Positions 9,629-31,740 of a stretch of 64,000 bases of DNA are shown piece after piece (the stretch's first letter is position 1; each line of letters starts with the position of its first letter). The notes under the pieces are model-generated. The model saw only the letters and a program-made list of their open reading frames with translations. It did no database searches and was not told where the DNA came from. A program made the position numbers and the translations under genes. The stretch is from Pectobacterium parmentieri (GTDB lineage Bacteria; Pseudomonadota; Gammaproteobacteria; Enterobacterales; Enterobacteriaceae): NCBI RefSeq assembly GCF_001742145.1, contig NZ_CP015749.1, positions 4,712,001 to 4,776,000 of the forward strand, given 5' to 3'.

Positions 9629-9699
9629 GGGGATAAGGCTTCTGCACAGGGATGTGCCGTCGCGGTGCTATTTTGACGTAGATCTTCTAGTAGTGTTCT

Positions 9700-10794
9700 T
9701 CAGGCTACATCTGGGTAGTTGTCAGGCGTGGTTAGTACCACTCGCGCGAGTGCGCCAGGACCTTGCGGCCGATTACTGAGGAAAAATTTCCCATTGTGCA
9801 ACTGAGCAATGCGCGTCACGATGCTAAGCCCAAGGCCGATACCGCCATAGCGACTGTCCATGCGAACAAACGCCTTACTTAATTCACCCACTTTGCTTTC
9901 ATCGATACCTTGCCCTTCATCTTCGATTTGTAGTTCAACATGTTGTTGGGTGTTAAGGCTCACGGTAATCTGGCTTGTTTCCGGGCTATAGCGATAGGCA
10001 TTTTCTACCAGATTGCGTAACAGCAATTGTAGCAACGTGGCATCACCGTGGAGAGTGACATCTTCCTGCGGTAATACCCATTTCAGCCTTTGCTGGCGCT
10101 TTTGCAGCATTTCAGCCAGTTCATCCTGCATGGGAAAAATAACGTCTTTCAGGAATGCGACATTCTCGTGGTGGCCTGCTGAAAATTCTTGTCCGACACG
10201 CGCAAGCAGTAAGAGTTGTTCCACCGTTTTCACCATCTTATCAATCCGTTTGATGAGTGAGCTACAGTCAATCTGATGCTGTTGCTGGTGTAATTCAAGA
10301 TGCAGCCGGATGCCGGCTAGCGGAGTGCGTAACTCATGGGCGACATCGGCAGTAAATTGCCTGTCGCGTTTCAACGTTTCGTCTAAGCGTTGAAAAAGCT
10401 GGTTGATGGTATGGGTGACCGCGGCGATTTCTTTAATGTCACTCTGCTGTGGCAGCGGCTCCAGATTTTCAGCCGTGCGATCCTGCAACTCTTCCTGAAG
10501 ACGGGAAAGCGGGCGGGTAATCCAACTGACTGCCTGAAAACACATGAGCAACGTCAGGATGACCATCACCAGACTTGGGATGCTGAGAGAGGCGATCGCC
10601 TCATTAATCTCTTGATCGATCTGCATGTTCTGGGCGGCTGCGCTCAGGGACTTATCAACCAGCAGGCCGATTTGTTCTTCGCTTTCGTGCCAGAGCCAGA
10701 ATACGCTGATCATCTGGCAGACGAGGAGAATGCCGCCCAGCGCCAGCACTAAACGGCGGCGCATGCTGGTGACGGCTTCGGAGTCGCCCTTCAT
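9700..10794 (-). CDS. pmrB: PmrB (BasS), sensor histidine kinase for Fe(III)/cationic peptides
   Basis: An inner-membrane kinase that phosphorylates PmrA. The 364 residues (363 in E. coli BasS) contain a first membrane segment at about 12-35, a short periplasmic loop, a second segment at about 72-92, HAMP, the H-box [15 protein letters not shown] and an N-box [13 protein letters not shown], then the glycine-rich ATP lid DEGQGI and GIGLGLSIV. The periplasmic loop has two ExxE motifs (residues 37-40 and 62-65), the motif type that senses iron in Salmonella PmrB. Its ATG overlaps the pmrA stop by four bases, so it is translationally coupled. Confidence 0.92.
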   Translation of the reverse strand: MKGDSEAVTSMRRRLVLALGGILLVCQMISVFWLWHESEEQIGLLVDKSLSAAAQNMQIDQEINEAIASLSIPSLVMVILTLLMCFQAVSWITRPLSRLQEELQDRTAENLEPLPQQSDIKEIAAVTHTINQLFQRLDETLKRDRQFTADVAHELRTPLAGIRLHLELHQQQHQIDCSSLIKRIDKMVKTVEQLLLLARVGQEFSAGHHENVAFLKDVIFPMQDELAEMLQKRQQRLKWVLPQEDVTLHGDATLLQLLLRNLVENAYRYSPETSQITVSLNTQQHVELQIEDEGQGIDESKVGELSKAFVRMDSRYGGIGLGLSIVTRIAQLHNGKFFLSNRPQGPGALARVVLTTPDNYPDVA

Positions 10795-11459
10795 GGTTGT
10801 TCCCCTTTGGTCAGCAGGTAGCCAAATCCTCGCAGAGTTCGGATCCGGTCTTTCCCTATCTTTTGACGCAGATTGTGGATATGTACCTCAAGCGAATTCG
10901 AGGACGGGTCGTCGTTCCAGGCATAAATATCCTGATGTAGAAGTTCTCGGTGTACCTGAGAACCGGCTTTCAACATCAGGCGGGAAAGTATCGCAAACTC
11001 TTTTGGCGTCAGCACTACCGGCTTTTCGTCCAGCAGCACCTGTTGGTTGTTTAAATCCAACGTAATGTTGTCGACCTGTATCTTGCTGTTGCTCGACCCC
11101 TGATTGCGGCGAATCAGCGCGCGTACTCGCGCCTGTAATTCCGTCAGTGCAAAAGGCTTGGCGAGATAATCGTCTGCGCCAACATCCAATCCGCTGACGC
11201 GATCGTCGACCTTATCCCGCGCCGTTAAGATGAGCACGGGATGCTGATAATTGTTCTTACGCCAGCGGGATAGTAGGGCGAGGCCGTCGTCGTCCGGCAA
11301 GCCAAGATCGAGGATCACCAGACTGTAGTGTGCGCTGCCGATGAGCGCATCCGCTTCTTTGGCCGTGCCTGCGCAATCGCAGGCATAGCCTTCATGACTC
11401 AGCGCCAATAATAATCCCTCTTGCAGCAGCTTATCGTCTTCAACAATCAATAATTTCAT
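10791..11459 (-). CDS. pmrA: PmrA (BasR), OmpR-family response regulator
   Basis: A DNA-binding regulator of lipid A modification genes. The 222 residues hold a receiver domain (acidic pair VEDD at 7-10, phospho-acceptor Asp51 in [13 protein letters not shown], and the late Lys in LAKPFAL) and a C-terminal winged helix ending in [10 protein letters not shown]. Its start overlaps the eptA stop and its stop overlaps the pmrB start, each by ATGA. It should autoregulate the operon through the PmrA box at 13164-13180. Confidence 0.93.
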   Translation of the reverse strand: MKLLIVEDDKLLQEGLLLALSHEGYACDCAGTAKEADALIGSAHYSLVILDLGLPDDDGLALLSRWRKNNYQHPVLILTARDKVDDRVSGLDVGADDYLAKPFALTELQARVRALIRRNQGSSNSKIQVDNITLDLNNQQVLLDEKPVVLTPKEFAILSRLMLKAGSQVHRELLHQDIYAWNDDPSSNSLEVHIHNLRQKIGKDRIRTLRGFGYLLTKGEQP

Positions 11460-13102
11460 GTTGCCTTATCCCTGCATGGCTGAAGGATATCAAGCTGAGG
11501 CTGATATTCTTTCGTAGCGATAGTAAACATCCCCAGTATGGTATGGAAAAGATTATCTTGCGAGTAATCCTGCTGCTTCGCACTCTGACGCAGACAGGTG
11601 TCCTGAATCGCCTGTTGCTGTTGGTAACCCGTTGATAACCAAATCAACATTGGCACATGTGTTTGCTGTTTGGGCGCAATAGAGTAGGGCATGCTGTGCA
11701 GGTAGATACCGTTCTCGCCTAACGACTCTCCGTGGTCAGATAGGTAAACCAGTGAAGTATTAAATTTATCCTGATGCTGTTTCAGTAAATTGATCGTCTT
11801 ATCCAGAAAAAAATCGACATACAGGATCGTGTTGTCATACGTGTTAGTCAGCGCTTCCTGCGTACAGGTTTGAATCTGATTGGTATCACAGGTTGGGGTA
11901 AATTTCTTAAAGGCGTCAGGGTAACGTTGGTAATAGCTCGGGCCGTGGCTGCCTATCGTATGTAATACAATAATCCCGTCGTTGTCGAGCTTGTTAATAT
12001 AGTCTTCTACACCGTGGAATAACGCTTCATCGTGGCATTCGCCGTTGGTGCATAGCCCTGGTAGTTTCAGCGATGTCACATCAACCGTTGGTACACGGGT
12101 ACAGACATCTTTGCAACCGCCGTCATTTTCCTGCCAGAGCACGTTAACCTTTGCCCGTTGTAATATATCCAGCAGCCCTTCTTGATGGCTGGCTACGTCA
12201 CCATTAAAGCTTTGGCGCGGCATGTTAGAAAACATGCAGGGAACGGAAACGCCTGTTGATGTGCCACATGATGACGTGTTTTCAAAATAAACCACGTTGT
12301 CCTTTGCCAGTAGCGGATTGGTTTCCTTCCCATAGCCTCCCAGTGAAAAGTTTTGTGCACGCGAGGTTTCTCCCACGACCAGAATAACCAGATTCCTTTT
12401 TGCCGTTGGGGACGGTGGCGAAACCTTGTGGGCATCCAGGCCAATCTGCTCCAGGGGTAAATTAGCTAGCGCGCTATGCTTATGGTAGGACAGGCTGGCT
12501 GCCACAATATTGCTGGGCGTAATCGCTTTTACCAACTCTTTGTTATTACGCATGAATGAGGCGTAATCTTTATAAAAGAAGGCCGCGACAGATAAAATAG
12601 CGAATAACGAAATAATGACGCTGAGAACGCGCATGCCGATATAGAGGGTTGTCGGTTTGGCGGGCTTTATTTTTATCCAGATAGCGAGCGCGGCGGGAAT
12701 GACGCCAATAAAGAATACCCAAGCGACAAGCTGCGGCGTAAGCAGTGAGAAGGACTCGCTGGCCGTAGTTTCCAAAATATTCTGGATCATGGTGCGGTCA
12801 ATGATAATGCCGTAGTTCAGCATAAAATATTGTGCGGCGGCACCGGACAGTAAGAAAAAAACGATGACGGCCTTACGCAGATAAGGGACGGCCAGCAGCG
12901 TGAAAATAATATTCAGCACCGCGAAAATCACCACCGGCATGCTGAGAAAGAAGAGGAGCGTGCTCCAGTCTGTCATATCCATCAGTTGCAGCGCCTGACG
13001 GTAGTAGGCGATGTTCTGGGCCAGGGTAATGAAGGCAGAAAATATCAGCACGAACGTGATGCTGTTCAGGTGTGGCCTGCCCATCGATATTAGATTTTTC
13101 AT
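11456..13102 (-). CDS. eptA: EptA (PmrC), lipid A phosphoethanolamine transferase
   Basis: Transfers phosphoethanolamine from phosphatidylethanolamine to lipid A in the periplasmic leaflet, lowering surface charge and polymyxin binding. The 548 residues comprise five hydrophobic segments in about the first 180 and a periplasmic alkaline-phosphatase-like domain. Visible active-site parts are [11 protein letters not shown] (metal-binding Glu245), the nucleophile motif [14 protein letters not shown] at about residues 279-292, [13 protein letters not shown] and the metal ligands in [13 protein letters not shown]. First gene of a tightly overlapping eptA-pmrA-pmrB operon. The binding site before ATG 13102 (GAGACG) is weak. 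Confidence 0.94.
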   Translation of the reverse strand: MKNLISMGRPHLNSITFVLIFSAFITLAQNIAYYRQALQLMDMTDWSTLLFFLSMPVVIFAVLNIIFTLLAVPYLRKAVIVFFLLSGAAAQYFMLNYGIIIDRTMIQNILETTASESFSLLTPQLVAWVFFIGVIPAALAIWIKIKPAKPTTLYIGMRVLSVIISLFAILSVAAFFYKDYASFMRNNKELVKAITPSNIVAASLSYHKHSALANLPLEQIGLDAHKVSPPSPTAKRNLVILVVGETSRAQNFSLGGYGKETNPLLAKDNVVYFENTSSCGTSTGVSVPCMFSNMPRQSFNGDVASHQEGLLDILQRAKVNVLWQENDGGCKDVCTRVPTVDVTSLKLPGLCTNGECHDEALFHGVEDYINKLDNDGIIVLHTIGSHGPSYYQRYPDAFKKFTPTCDTNQIQTCTQEALTNTYDNTILYVDFFLDKTINLLKQHQDKFNTSLVYLSDHGESLGENGIYLHSMPYSIAPKQQTHVPMLIWLSTGYQQQQAIQDTCLRQSAKQQDYSQDNLFHTILGMFTIATKEYQPQLDILQPCRDKAT

Positions 13103-13163
13103 ACACGTCTCTCGTGATTTCCATTATGGAGAGGAAAGAAGACGCAGACTCTAGCGAGGTTAA

Positions 13164-13180
13164 ATTAATGCAACCTTAAG
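13164..13180 (-). promoter_or_regulatory. PmrA box upstream of eptA-pmrAB
   Basis: Read on the minus strand, CTTAAG, five bases, then ATTAAT. This matches the established PmrA consensus of two YTTAAK half-sites separated by 5 bp, with one mismatch in the second half. TAGAGT further downstream at about 13148-13153 could be the -10 element. It lies about 60 bp before the eptA start. Confidence 0.7.
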
Positions 13181-13263
13181 AGGGGAACCGTGAAATTCAG
13201 GGACGAGAGTGTGGACATTTGCTAGACTATGTCCCCTGTCAATATAAAATAAATATATCCGCC

Positions 13264-13320
13264 ATATTTCAAGCTGCTTGTGCGTTAGCCGCCTTCACGC
13301 AACTCGAATTATTTAGGGGA
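13264..13320. repeat. probable dispersed intergenic repeat
   Basis: A stretch of about 57 bp starting ATATTTCAAGCTGC and ending GCAACTCGAATTATTTAGG resembles a short palindromic element I recall as frequent between genes in Pectobacterium and related enterobacteria. CAAGCTGC and GCAACTCG can pair at 6 of 8 positions. Only one copy is in this window, so its repeat nature rests on memory. Confidence 0.45.
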
Positions 13321-13347
13321 TAGATGACGTTGAGGGTGGTGTTTGCC

Positions 13348-14070
13348 ATGTCTAATTCGCTTGTATCTGGCGAATCTTATGAGCTTGATTTACTGGATGA
13401 ACGGCCGTTCAGTCAAACGGACTATGAGATCCTGAAATCGTATGAAGCTGTGGTTGATGGCTTAGCCATGTTGATTGGCGAGCATTGTGAGATTGTATTG
13501 CACTCGCTTGAGGATCTTAAATGTTCCGCTGTGCGTATTGCGAATGGGGAACATACTGGCAGGAAGATTGGCTCGCCGATTACGGATCTGGCATTGCGTA
13601 TGCTGCATGACATGGCTGGTGAAGATAGCAGCGTGTCGAAAGCCTATTTTACCCGTGCAAAAAGCGGCGTGTTGATGAAATCAGTGACGATTGCGATCCG
13701 TAATCGCGATCAGCGCGTGATTGGGTTGCTGTGTATTAACATGAATCTGGACGTACCTTTCTCCCAGATTGTGCAGACTTTTATTCCACCTGAAACGCAT
13801 GACGTTGCCTCTTCCGTCAACTTCGCATCATCTGTCGACGACCTGGTTGCACAAACGCTGGAATTTTCCATTGAGGAAGTCAATGCGGACCGCAACGTCT
13901 CTAATAATGCCAAAAACCGCCAAATCGTACTGAGCCTGTACGAGAAAGGCATTTTCGATATTAAAGACGCTATCAACCAGGTCGCTGAACGTCTGAATAT
14001 CTCCAAGCACACGGTTTATCTTTATATTCGTCAATTCAAAAGCGGCGACTTCAGCGGACATGAGCGTTGA
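13348..14070 (+). CDS. yheO: YheO, PAS-like domain and DauR-type helix-turn-helix regulator
   Basis: A probable DNA-binding regulator of unknown target. The N-terminal two thirds are a YheO/PAS-like sensor domain ([25 protein letters not shown]). The C-terminus has a helix-turn-helix ([20 protein letters not shown]) of the DauR type. Starting at ATG 13348 gives 240 residues, exactly the E. coli length; ATG 13324 gives eight more and has a better ribosome binding site (AGGGGA), so it is a real alternative. The stop overlaps the tusD start, coupling it to the tRNA sulfur-relay genes, as in E. coli. Confidence 0.88.
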   Translation: MSNSLVSGESYELDLLDERPFSQTDYEILKSYEAVVDGLAMLIGEHCEIVLHSLEDLKCSAVRIANGEHTGRKIGSPITDLALRMLHDMAGEDSSVSKAYFTRAKSGVLMKSVTIAIRNRDQRVIGLLCINMNLDVPFSQIVQTFIPPETHDVASSVNFASSVDDLVAQTLEFSIEEVNADRNVSNNAKNRQIVLSLYEKGIFDIKDAINQVAERLNISKHTVYLYIRQFKSGDFSGHER

Positions 14071-14459
14071 TGCTGAGTTATTGTTTGCTGGTGACTGGCC
14101 CGGCTTACGGCACACAGCAAGCGAGCAGCGCATTGCAGTTTGCGCAGGCGCTGTTAGCTGAGGGGCACACGCTGAAAAGTGTGTTCTTCTATCGGGAAGG
14201 CGTGCTGAATGCCAACCAACTGACATCACCCGCTAATGATGAGTTTGATCTTGTACGCGGCTGGCAACAACTGGGGTCAAAGCATCAGGTGGCGCTGAAT
14301 GTGTGTGTTGCTGCCGCACTGCGCCGAGGCGTTGCCGACGCTCAGCAAGCTGCCCAACTTGGCCTTGTGGGAGCGAACCTGCAACCCGGTTTTATTCTGA
14401 GCGGGCTGGGTGAGTTGGCGCAATCGGTGCTGACCTGCGATCGGGTTATTCAGTTTTAA
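14070..14459 (+). CDS. tusD: TusD, sulfurtransferase subunit of the TusBCD complex
   Basis: Takes sulfur from TusA and passes it to TusE for 2-thiolation of the wobble uridine in Lys, Glu and Gln tRNAs. The 129 residues (128 in E. coli) form a DsrE-like fold; the acceptor cysteine is Cys79 in [26 protein letters not shown] and the C-terminal LTCDRVIQF are family hallmarks. The start ATG 14070 overlaps the yheO stop (TGATG). Confidence 0.94.
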   Translation: MLSYCLLVTGPAYGTQQASSALQFAQALLAEGHTLKSVFFYREGVLNANQLTSPANDEFDLVRGWQQLGSKHQVALNVCVAAALRRGVADAQQAAQLGLVGANLQPGFILSGLGELAQSVLTCDRVIQF

Positions 14460-14468
14460 GGTAGCGTT

Positions 14469-14828
14469 ATGAAGCGAGTCGCATTTGTTTTTACGCATTC
14501 TCCGCATGGAAGTGCATCCGGGCGAGAAGGGCTGGATGCGCTATTGGCGATGTCAGCACTGACGGAAGAGATTGGCGTATTTTTTGTTGGCGATGGCGTT
14601 CTCCAACTTCTGCCGCACCAACAGCCGGAAAAGATTCTGATGCGCAATTACATCGCAACGTTTGGCGTGCTGCCGTTGTACGATATCGAATGCTGCTATC
14701 TGTGCGAGACTTCCGTGCATCAGCGTGGGTTGAGTGTCGATACGGACTGGGTTTTGGATGTGGAATTATTAGCGCCAGAAGCATGGCGTAGCAAGCTGGC
14801 CGATTATCATTCCATCCTTTCATTCTAG
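14469..14828 (+). CDS. tusC: TusC, subunit of the TusBCD sulfur-relay complex
   Basis: A structural DsrF-like subunit of the hexameric TusBCD sulfur carrier in the cytoplasm. The 119 residues equal the E. coli length and contain [20 protein letters not shown] near the N-terminus. It follows tusD by 9 bp with a weak GGTAG ribosome binding site, in the order tusD-tusC-tusB. Confidence 0.93.
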   Translation: MKRVAFVFTHSPHGSASGREGLDALLAMSALTEEIGVFFVGDGVLQLLPHQQPEKILMRNYIATFGVLPLYDIECCYLCETSVHQRGLSVDTDWVLDVELLAPEAWRSKLADYHSILSF

Positions 14829-14846
14829 CTGCGGGTCTTTCCATTT

Positions 14847-15134
14847 ATGCTACATACGCTCTCAAGTTCCCCTTATCACGCTGATCTGGATACGCTTTTG
14901 CGTAGTGTGGACGAGGGGGATGCTTTGGTCTTACTACAAGATGGTGTGATTGCTGCCCTGGCTGGTGGAGACATTATTCACCGCCTTCTTGCTTCAGCAG
15001 TGTTTCTCTATGTGCTCCGACCTGATACTGAGGCAAGGGGCATGACTGAACAAATTTCAAACAATGTGGCCCTCATTGACTATAATAAATTTGTTCAACT
15101 GACAGTGGAACACCCTCAGCAACTCGCGTGGTAA
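14847..15134 (+). CDS. tusB: TusB, subunit of the TusBCD sulfur-relay complex
   Basis: The DsrH-like third subunit of TusBCD. Its 95 residues equal the E. coli length. It begins MLHTLSSSPYHAD and carries the GDALVLLQDGVIAAL strand-helix seen in this family. Last gene of the yheO-tusDCB unit; the str operon promoter starts 21 bp further on. Confidence 0.92.
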   Translation: MLHTLSSSPYHADLDTLLRSVDEGDALVLLQDGVIAALAGGDIIHRLLASAVFLYVLRPDTEARGMTEQISNNVALIDYNKFVQLTVEHPQQLAW

Positions 15135-15155
15135 CGCCGATTTTTTGTATATTTC

Positions 15156-16207
<1,052 letters not shown>

Positions 16208-16228
16208 TCCCTTCGTTGTAGTCATGCT

Positions 16229-16267
16229 AACCAAGCGGGCGCTAAAAATAGCCAACCCGCTTGGGTT
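16229..16267 (+). other. strong mRNA hairpin in the rpsG-fusA gap
   Basis: CCAAGCGGG (16231-16239) pairs perfectly with CCCGCTTGG (16256-16264), and flanking bases add to the stem around one bulge; the loop is 16 bases. No T-run follows, so it is not a standard terminator. It may protect mRNA ends or tune fusA translation. Confidence 0.6.
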
Positions 16268-16294
16268 AACTAAATTGAACGCCCTAGTAAATAG

Positions 16295-18418
<2,124 letters not shown>

Positions 18419-18443
18419 GCCTCAGGGTTAAAACAAAATCCCG

Positions 18444-18467
18444 TGCTCTCTCCATAGGGGGAGAGCA
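18444..18467 (+). other. hairpin in the fusA-tufA gap
   Basis: TGCTCTCTCC (18444-18453) pairs with the segment ending GAGAGCA (18467), giving a stem of about 10 bp with a 4-base loop. The following T-run is short, so at most partial termination is expected. Confidence 0.55.
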
Positions 18468-18472
18468 TTTGA

Positions 18473-19672
<1,200 letters not shown>

Positions 19673-19693
19673 TCGCTGATAAACTCAATGCAT

Positions 19694-19720
19694 GAAAAAG
19701 GCACTTCGGTGCCTTTTTTT
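19694..19720 (+). terminator. rho-independent terminator of the str operon
   Basis: AAAAAGGCAC, a TTCG tetraloop, then GTGCCTTTTTTT: a stem of about 10 bp with a T-run. Confidence 0.93.
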
Positions 19721-19743
19721 ACGTCTAAATAATTAAATCTAAA

Positions 19744-19772
19744 TTGAAATAAAAATAATTCTTATTTACAAT
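19744..19772 (+). promoter_or_regulatory. bfd promoter with overlapping Fur box
   Basis: TTGAAA (19744-19749) and TACAAT (19767-19772) with a 17 bp spacer. The segment 19748-19766 matches the 19 bp Fur consensus at 13 positions and fills the spacer, the expected place for iron-dependent repression. Confidence 0.6.
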
Positions 19773-19876
19773 ATCGGTGTTGGTTAAAAAATCGCTAGGA
19801 GCGGTTTCAAATGCTGTTTGTAGTGTCCTGAAAGGTAGCGTTAAAGACACTCGCGATAACGATGAGTCATTCTGGT

Positions 19877-20071
19877 ATGTATGTTTGTTTATGCAACGCG
19901 ATTTCTGACAAAGTCATTCGTAATGCTGTTCGTCAGCACCAGCCTCAATCTATGCAACAATTACGCAAGCTCGTTCCTATCGGGACAGATTGTGGTAAAT
20001 GTATTCGTCAGGCGCGCGTCATTTTTGAGGAAGAACAAGCTAAAATTCCTGACATGTATGAAGTAGCATAA
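19877..20071 (+). CDS. bfd: bacterioferritin-associated ferredoxin
   Basis: A small [2Fe-2S] protein that binds bacterioferritin and reduces its heme to release stored iron. The 64 residues equal the E. coli length. The cluster cysteines follow the BFD pattern: CLC near the N-terminus (VCLCNAIS) and CGKC ([11 protein letters not shown]). I start at ATG 19877 by homology, although no good ribosome binding site is visible; ATG 19862 adds five residues. It lies directly upstream of bfr, and iron regulation is suggested by the Fur-like site. Confidence 0.92.
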   Translation: MYVCLCNAISDKVIRNAVRQHQPQSMQQLRKLVPIGTDCGKCIRQARVIFEEEQAKIPDMYEVA

Positions 20072-20143
20072 AATGTAGGGTCGTTTTTTTGACTCTCTGC
20101 TGACCAGTTCTACACTTTAAGAACTGGAGCGGAGGAGCATGTC

Positions 20144-20617
20144 ATGAAAGGCGATAAAAAAGTCATCACATACCTGAATAAGTTATTGGGCAACGAACTG
20201 GTAGCCATTAACCAATATTTTCTTCATGCCCGCATGTTTAAAAACTGGGGCTTAACCCGTCTTAACGATCACGAGTATCATGAGTCTATTGACGAAATGA
20301 AGCATGCTGATCGCTACATCGAACGAATCCTGTTTCTTGAAGGCATCCCGAATCTACAGGATTTGGGTAAGTTAAATATTGGCGAGGATGTCGAAGAGAT
20401 CTTACGTTCAGACCTTCAACTTGAATTGGATGGCGCAAAGAATTTGCGCGAAGCAATTTCCTATGCTGACTCTGTACATGACTATGTCAGCAGGGATTTA
20501 ATGATAGAAATTCTTGCCGATGAAGAAGGGCACATCGACTGGCTGGAAACTGAATTAGATTTGATTTCACGTCTTGGTATACAAAACTATCTTCAAGCTC
20601 AGCTAAAAGCTGAGTAA
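20144..20617 (+). CDS. bfr: bacterioferritin
   Basis: A heme-containing ferritin that forms 24-mers and oxidises and stores iron. 157 residues (158 in E. coli). The four-helix bundle carries the ferroxidase residues: Glu in [10 protein letters not shown], the ExxH pair in [10 protein letters not shown] and in [11 protein letters not shown]; Met in DEMKHAD is the heme ligand position. GGAGGAG lies just before the ATG. Pairs with bfd. Confidence 0.97.
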   Translation: MKGDKKVITYLNKLLGNELVAINQYFLHARMFKNWGLTRLNDHEYHESIDEMKHADRYIERILFLEGIPNLQDLGKLNIGEDVEEILRSDLQLELDGAKNLREAISYADSVHDYVSRDLMIEILADEEGHIDWLETELDLISRLGIQNYLQAQLKAE

Positions 20618-20652
20618 CAGAGTAGATATACGATCTTATGTGCTTTATGCCC

Positions 20653-20682
20653 AACCTGGCCGGACTAGTTCACATCGTCCGG
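20653..20682 (+). terminator. possible terminator after bfr
   Basis: AACCTGGCCGGAC and GTCCGGTCGGGTT form an imperfect stem around 11 bases, followed by only a short TTT. This suggests weak termination before the S10 promoter. Confidence 0.5.
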
Positions 20683-20711
20683 TCGGGTTTCAAATCATTT
20701 CATCCTGCTTA

Positions 20712-20739
20712 TTGCTTCCCCTGCCAATTTGCGTATAAT
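20712..20739 (+). promoter_or_regulatory. S10 operon promoter
   Basis: TTGCTT (20712-20717) and TATAAT (20734-20739) are 16 bp apart, followed by the GC-rich discriminator GCGCG typical of ribosomal promoters. Confidence 0.75.
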
Positions 20740-20745
20740 GCGCGA

Positions 20746-21236
<491 letters not shown>

Positions 21237-21256
21237 TCAGGTCATTGAGCGATTGA

Positions 21257-23652
<2,396 letters not shown>

Positions 23653-23665
23653 TCTTAGAGGATAA

Positions 23666-23947
<282 letters not shown>

Positions 23948-23952
23948 GGTAG

Positions 23953-25881
<1,929 letters not shown>

Positions 25882-25906
25882 TAAAGTAGCGCTCTTCTCT
25901 TACGAT

Positions 25907-25937
25907 AAACGGCTCTGCAAAGGGCCGTTTATTTTTT
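25907..25937 (+). terminator. terminator-like hairpin at the S10/spc junction
   Basis: AAACGGC and GCCGTTT pair around a short loop and are followed by ATTTTTTC. It would separate the S10 and spc transcripts at least in part. Confidence 0.7.
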
Positions 25938-25961
25938 CTACCCATACTAAGGAAGCGGTGT

Positions 25962-25967
25962 TATAAT
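25962..25967 (+). promoter_or_regulatory. spc operon promoter (-10 element)
   Basis: TATAAT followed by GCTGCGCCC, a GC-rich discriminator, about 78 bp before rplN. No good -35 hexamer is visible at the usual spacing. Confidence 0.55.
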
Positions 25968-26032
25968 GCTGCGCCCTCAATTATGGGGTATTTAATGGCC
26001 CGAAAGGGTCCTAAAGTAGTAGTTGACATTAG

Positions 26033-27614
<1,582 letters not shown>

Positions 27615-27641
27615 TTGTCACCAATTGAATCACGGGAGTAA

Positions 27642-28040
<399 letters not shown>

Positions 28041-28052
28041 TCGGGAGGAAAA

Positions 28053-28586
28053 ATGTCTCGTGTTGCAAAAGCACCCGTCGTCATTCCTGCCGGCGTAGAG
28101 GTAAAACTCAACGGTCAGGATGTTTCGATTAAGGGTAAAAACGGCGAGCTGAGTCGTAAGATCCATGATGCCGTTGAAGTGAAACAAGCTGACAACGCTC
28201 TGACTTTCGCCCCGCGCGAAGGTTTCGTTGATGGATGGGCCCAAGCGGGTACCACTCGCGCTCTGTTGAACGCAATGGTTATCGGTGTTACCGAAGGCTT
28301 CACTAAGAAGCTGCAACTGGTTGGTGTTGGTTACCGTGCTGCTGTTAAAGGCAATGTGGTTAATCTGTCTCTTGGGTTTTCTCACCCAGTTGAGCATGCA
28401 CTGCCGGCAGGTATTACTGCAGAATGCCCAAGCCAAACTGAAATCGTACTGAAAGGTGCTGATAAGCAGGTTATTGGTCAGGTTGCTGCGGAATTACGCG
28501 CCTACCGTCGTCCTGAGCCTTATAAAGGCAAGGGTGTCCGTTACGCCGACGAAGTCGTGCGTACCAAAGAGGCTAAGAAGAAGTAA
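28053..28586 (+). CDS. rplF: 50S ribosomal protein L6
   Basis: Binds near the sarcin-ricin loop and factor-binding site. 177 residues, as in E. coli: two similar alpha/beta domains, with [20 protein letters not shown] at the end. GGGAGGA precedes the ATG. Confidence 0.98.
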   Translation: MSRVAKAPVVIPAGVEVKLNGQDVSIKGKNGELSRKIHDAVEVKQADNALTFAPREGFVDGWAQAGTTRALLNAMVIGVTEGFTKKLQLVGVGYRAAVKGNVVNLSLGFSHPVEHALPAGITAECPSQTEIVLKGADKQVIGQVAAELRAYRRPEPYKGKGVRYADEVVRTKEAKKK

Positions 28587-28949
<363 letters not shown>

Positions 28950-28954
28950 GGTAG

Positions 28955-30088
<1,134 letters not shown>

Positions 30089-30095
30089 GTAGCAG

Positions 30096-31427
30096 ATGGC
30101 TAAGCAACCAGGATTAGATTTTCAGAGTGCTAAAGGCGGAGTTGGTGAACTGAAGCGCAGACTTTTGTTTGTTATCGGTGCGCTAATTGTTTTCCGTATT
30201 GGCTCTTTTATTCCGATCCCTGGTATTGATGCCACTGTGCTTGCCAAATTGCTTGAACAGCAGCGAGGCACCATCATTGAAATGTTTAACATGTTCTCTG
30301 GTGGTGCTCTCAGCCGTGCTTCTATCTTTGCACTGGGTATTATGCCATATATTTCGGCATCGATTATTATCCAGTTGCTGACGGTGGTTCATCCCACCTT
30401 GGCTGAAATAAAGAAAGAAGGGGAGGCTGGCCGTCGTAAGATTAGTCAGTATACCCGCTACGGCACCTTGGTGTTGGCCATATTCCAATCTATCGGTATT
30501 GCTACCGGTTTGCCGAATATGCCTGGAATGCAAGATTTGGTCATAAATCCAGGTTTTGCTTTCTACTTTACCGCTGTTGTAAGCCTGGTTACTGGAACAA
30601 TGTTCCTGATGTGGCTGGGAGAACAGATTACGGAGCGTGGTATCGGTAACGGTATCTCGATCATAATCTTTGCTGGTATTGTTGCGGGTCTCCCGCCGGC
30701 CATTGGCCATACCATCGAGCAAGCTCGGCAAGGCGACCTGCACTTCCTCCTGTTGCTGTTGGTTGCAGTTTTAGTGTTTGCAGTAACCTTCTTCGTTGTT
30801 TTCATTGAGCGTGGTCAACGTCGTATCGTCGTTAATTATGCAAAGCGTCAACAAGGTCGTCGTGTTTATGCAGCACAGAGTACGCATTTACCGCTGAAAG
30901 TGAATATGGCCGGGGTTATTCCTGCGATCTTCGCTTCCAGTATTATTCTGTTCCCTGCCACGATTGCATCTTGGTTTGGGGGCGGTACCGGTTGGAACTG
31001 GCTGACAACTATTTCGCTGTATTTGCAGCCCGGACAACCGCTTTATGTGTTACTCTATGCGTCTGCAATCATCTTCTTCTGTTTCTTCTACACTGCGTTG
31101 GTTTTCAACCCGCGTGAAACAGCAGATAACCTGAAGAAGTCCGGTGCATTCGTGCCAGGAATTCGTCCGGGAGAGCAAACGGCGAAATATATCGATAAAG
31201 TGATGACTCGCCTGACTCTGATTGGTGCGATGTATATTACTTTTATCTGCCTGATCCCGGAGTTTATGCGTGACGCAATGAAAGTGCCTTTCTATTTTGG
31301 GGGTACATCTTTATTGATCGTTGTTGTCGTCATCATGGACTTTATGGCTCAAGTGCAAACTCTGATGATGTCGAGTCAATATGAGTCTGCATTGAAGAAA
31401 GCAAACCTGAAAGGCTATAACCGTTAA
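30096..31427 (+). CDS. secY: SecY, protein-conducting channel of the Sec translocon
   Basis: The inner-membrane pore through which proteins are exported or inserted, in complex with SecE and SecG and driven by SecA or the ribosome. 443 residues, as in E. coli; ten hydrophobic segments. The cytoplasmic loop [13 protein letters not shown] is conserved, as is the C-terminal AVYFNPRET-like [15 protein letters not shown] region. Located in the spc operon between rplO and rpmJ. Confidence 0.98.
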   Translation: MAKQPGLDFQSAKGGVGELKRRLLFVIGALIVFRIGSFIPIPGIDATVLAKLLEQQRGTIIEMFNMFSGGALSRASIFALGIMPYISASIIIQLLTVVHPTLAEIKKEGEAGRRKISQYTRYGTLVLAIFQSIGIATGLPNMPGMQDLVINPGFAFYFTAVVSLVTGTMFLMWLGEQITERGIGNGISIIIFAGIVAGLPPAIGHTIEQARQGDLHFLLLLLVAVLVFAVTFFVVFIERGQRRIVVNYAKRQQGRRVYAAQSTHLPLKVNMAGVIPAIFASSIILFPATIASWFGGGTGWNWLTTISLYLQPGQPLYVLLYASAIIFFCFFYTALVFNPRETADNLKKSGAFVPGIRPGEQTAKYIDKVMTRLTLIGAMYITFICLIPEFMRDAMKVPFYFGGTSLLIVVVVIMDFMAQVQTLMMSSQYESALKKANLKGYNR

Positions 31428-31577
<150 letters not shown>

Positions 31578-31612
31578 TTATCTCGCATATTTTTCTTGCA
31601 AAGTTGGGTTGA

Positions 31613-31640
31613 GCTGGCTAGATTAGCCAGCCAATCTTTT
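31613..31640 (+). terminator. hairpin after rpmJ (spc/alpha boundary)
   Basis: GCTGGCTA (31613-31620), three bases, TAGCCAGC (31624-31631), then CAATCTTTT. Terminator-like, with an imperfect T-run. Confidence 0.65.
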
Positions 31641-31740
31641 GTATGTAGCTGCAACATTATTTGAGTATCCTGAAAACGGGCTTTTCAGAATGGTGTTGCT
31701 GTATAAAATTGTAGGAGTGCATAGTGGCCCGTATAGCAGG
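31641..31740 (+). promoter_or_regulatory. alpha operon leader (S4-binding pseudoknot region)
   Basis: The segment before and across the rpsM GTG start contains GGGCTTTTCAG and complementary pieces such as CTGAAAACGGGC, matching the region of the known S4-responsive pseudoknot in E. coli. The role is inferred from position and partial pairing. Confidence 0.6.
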
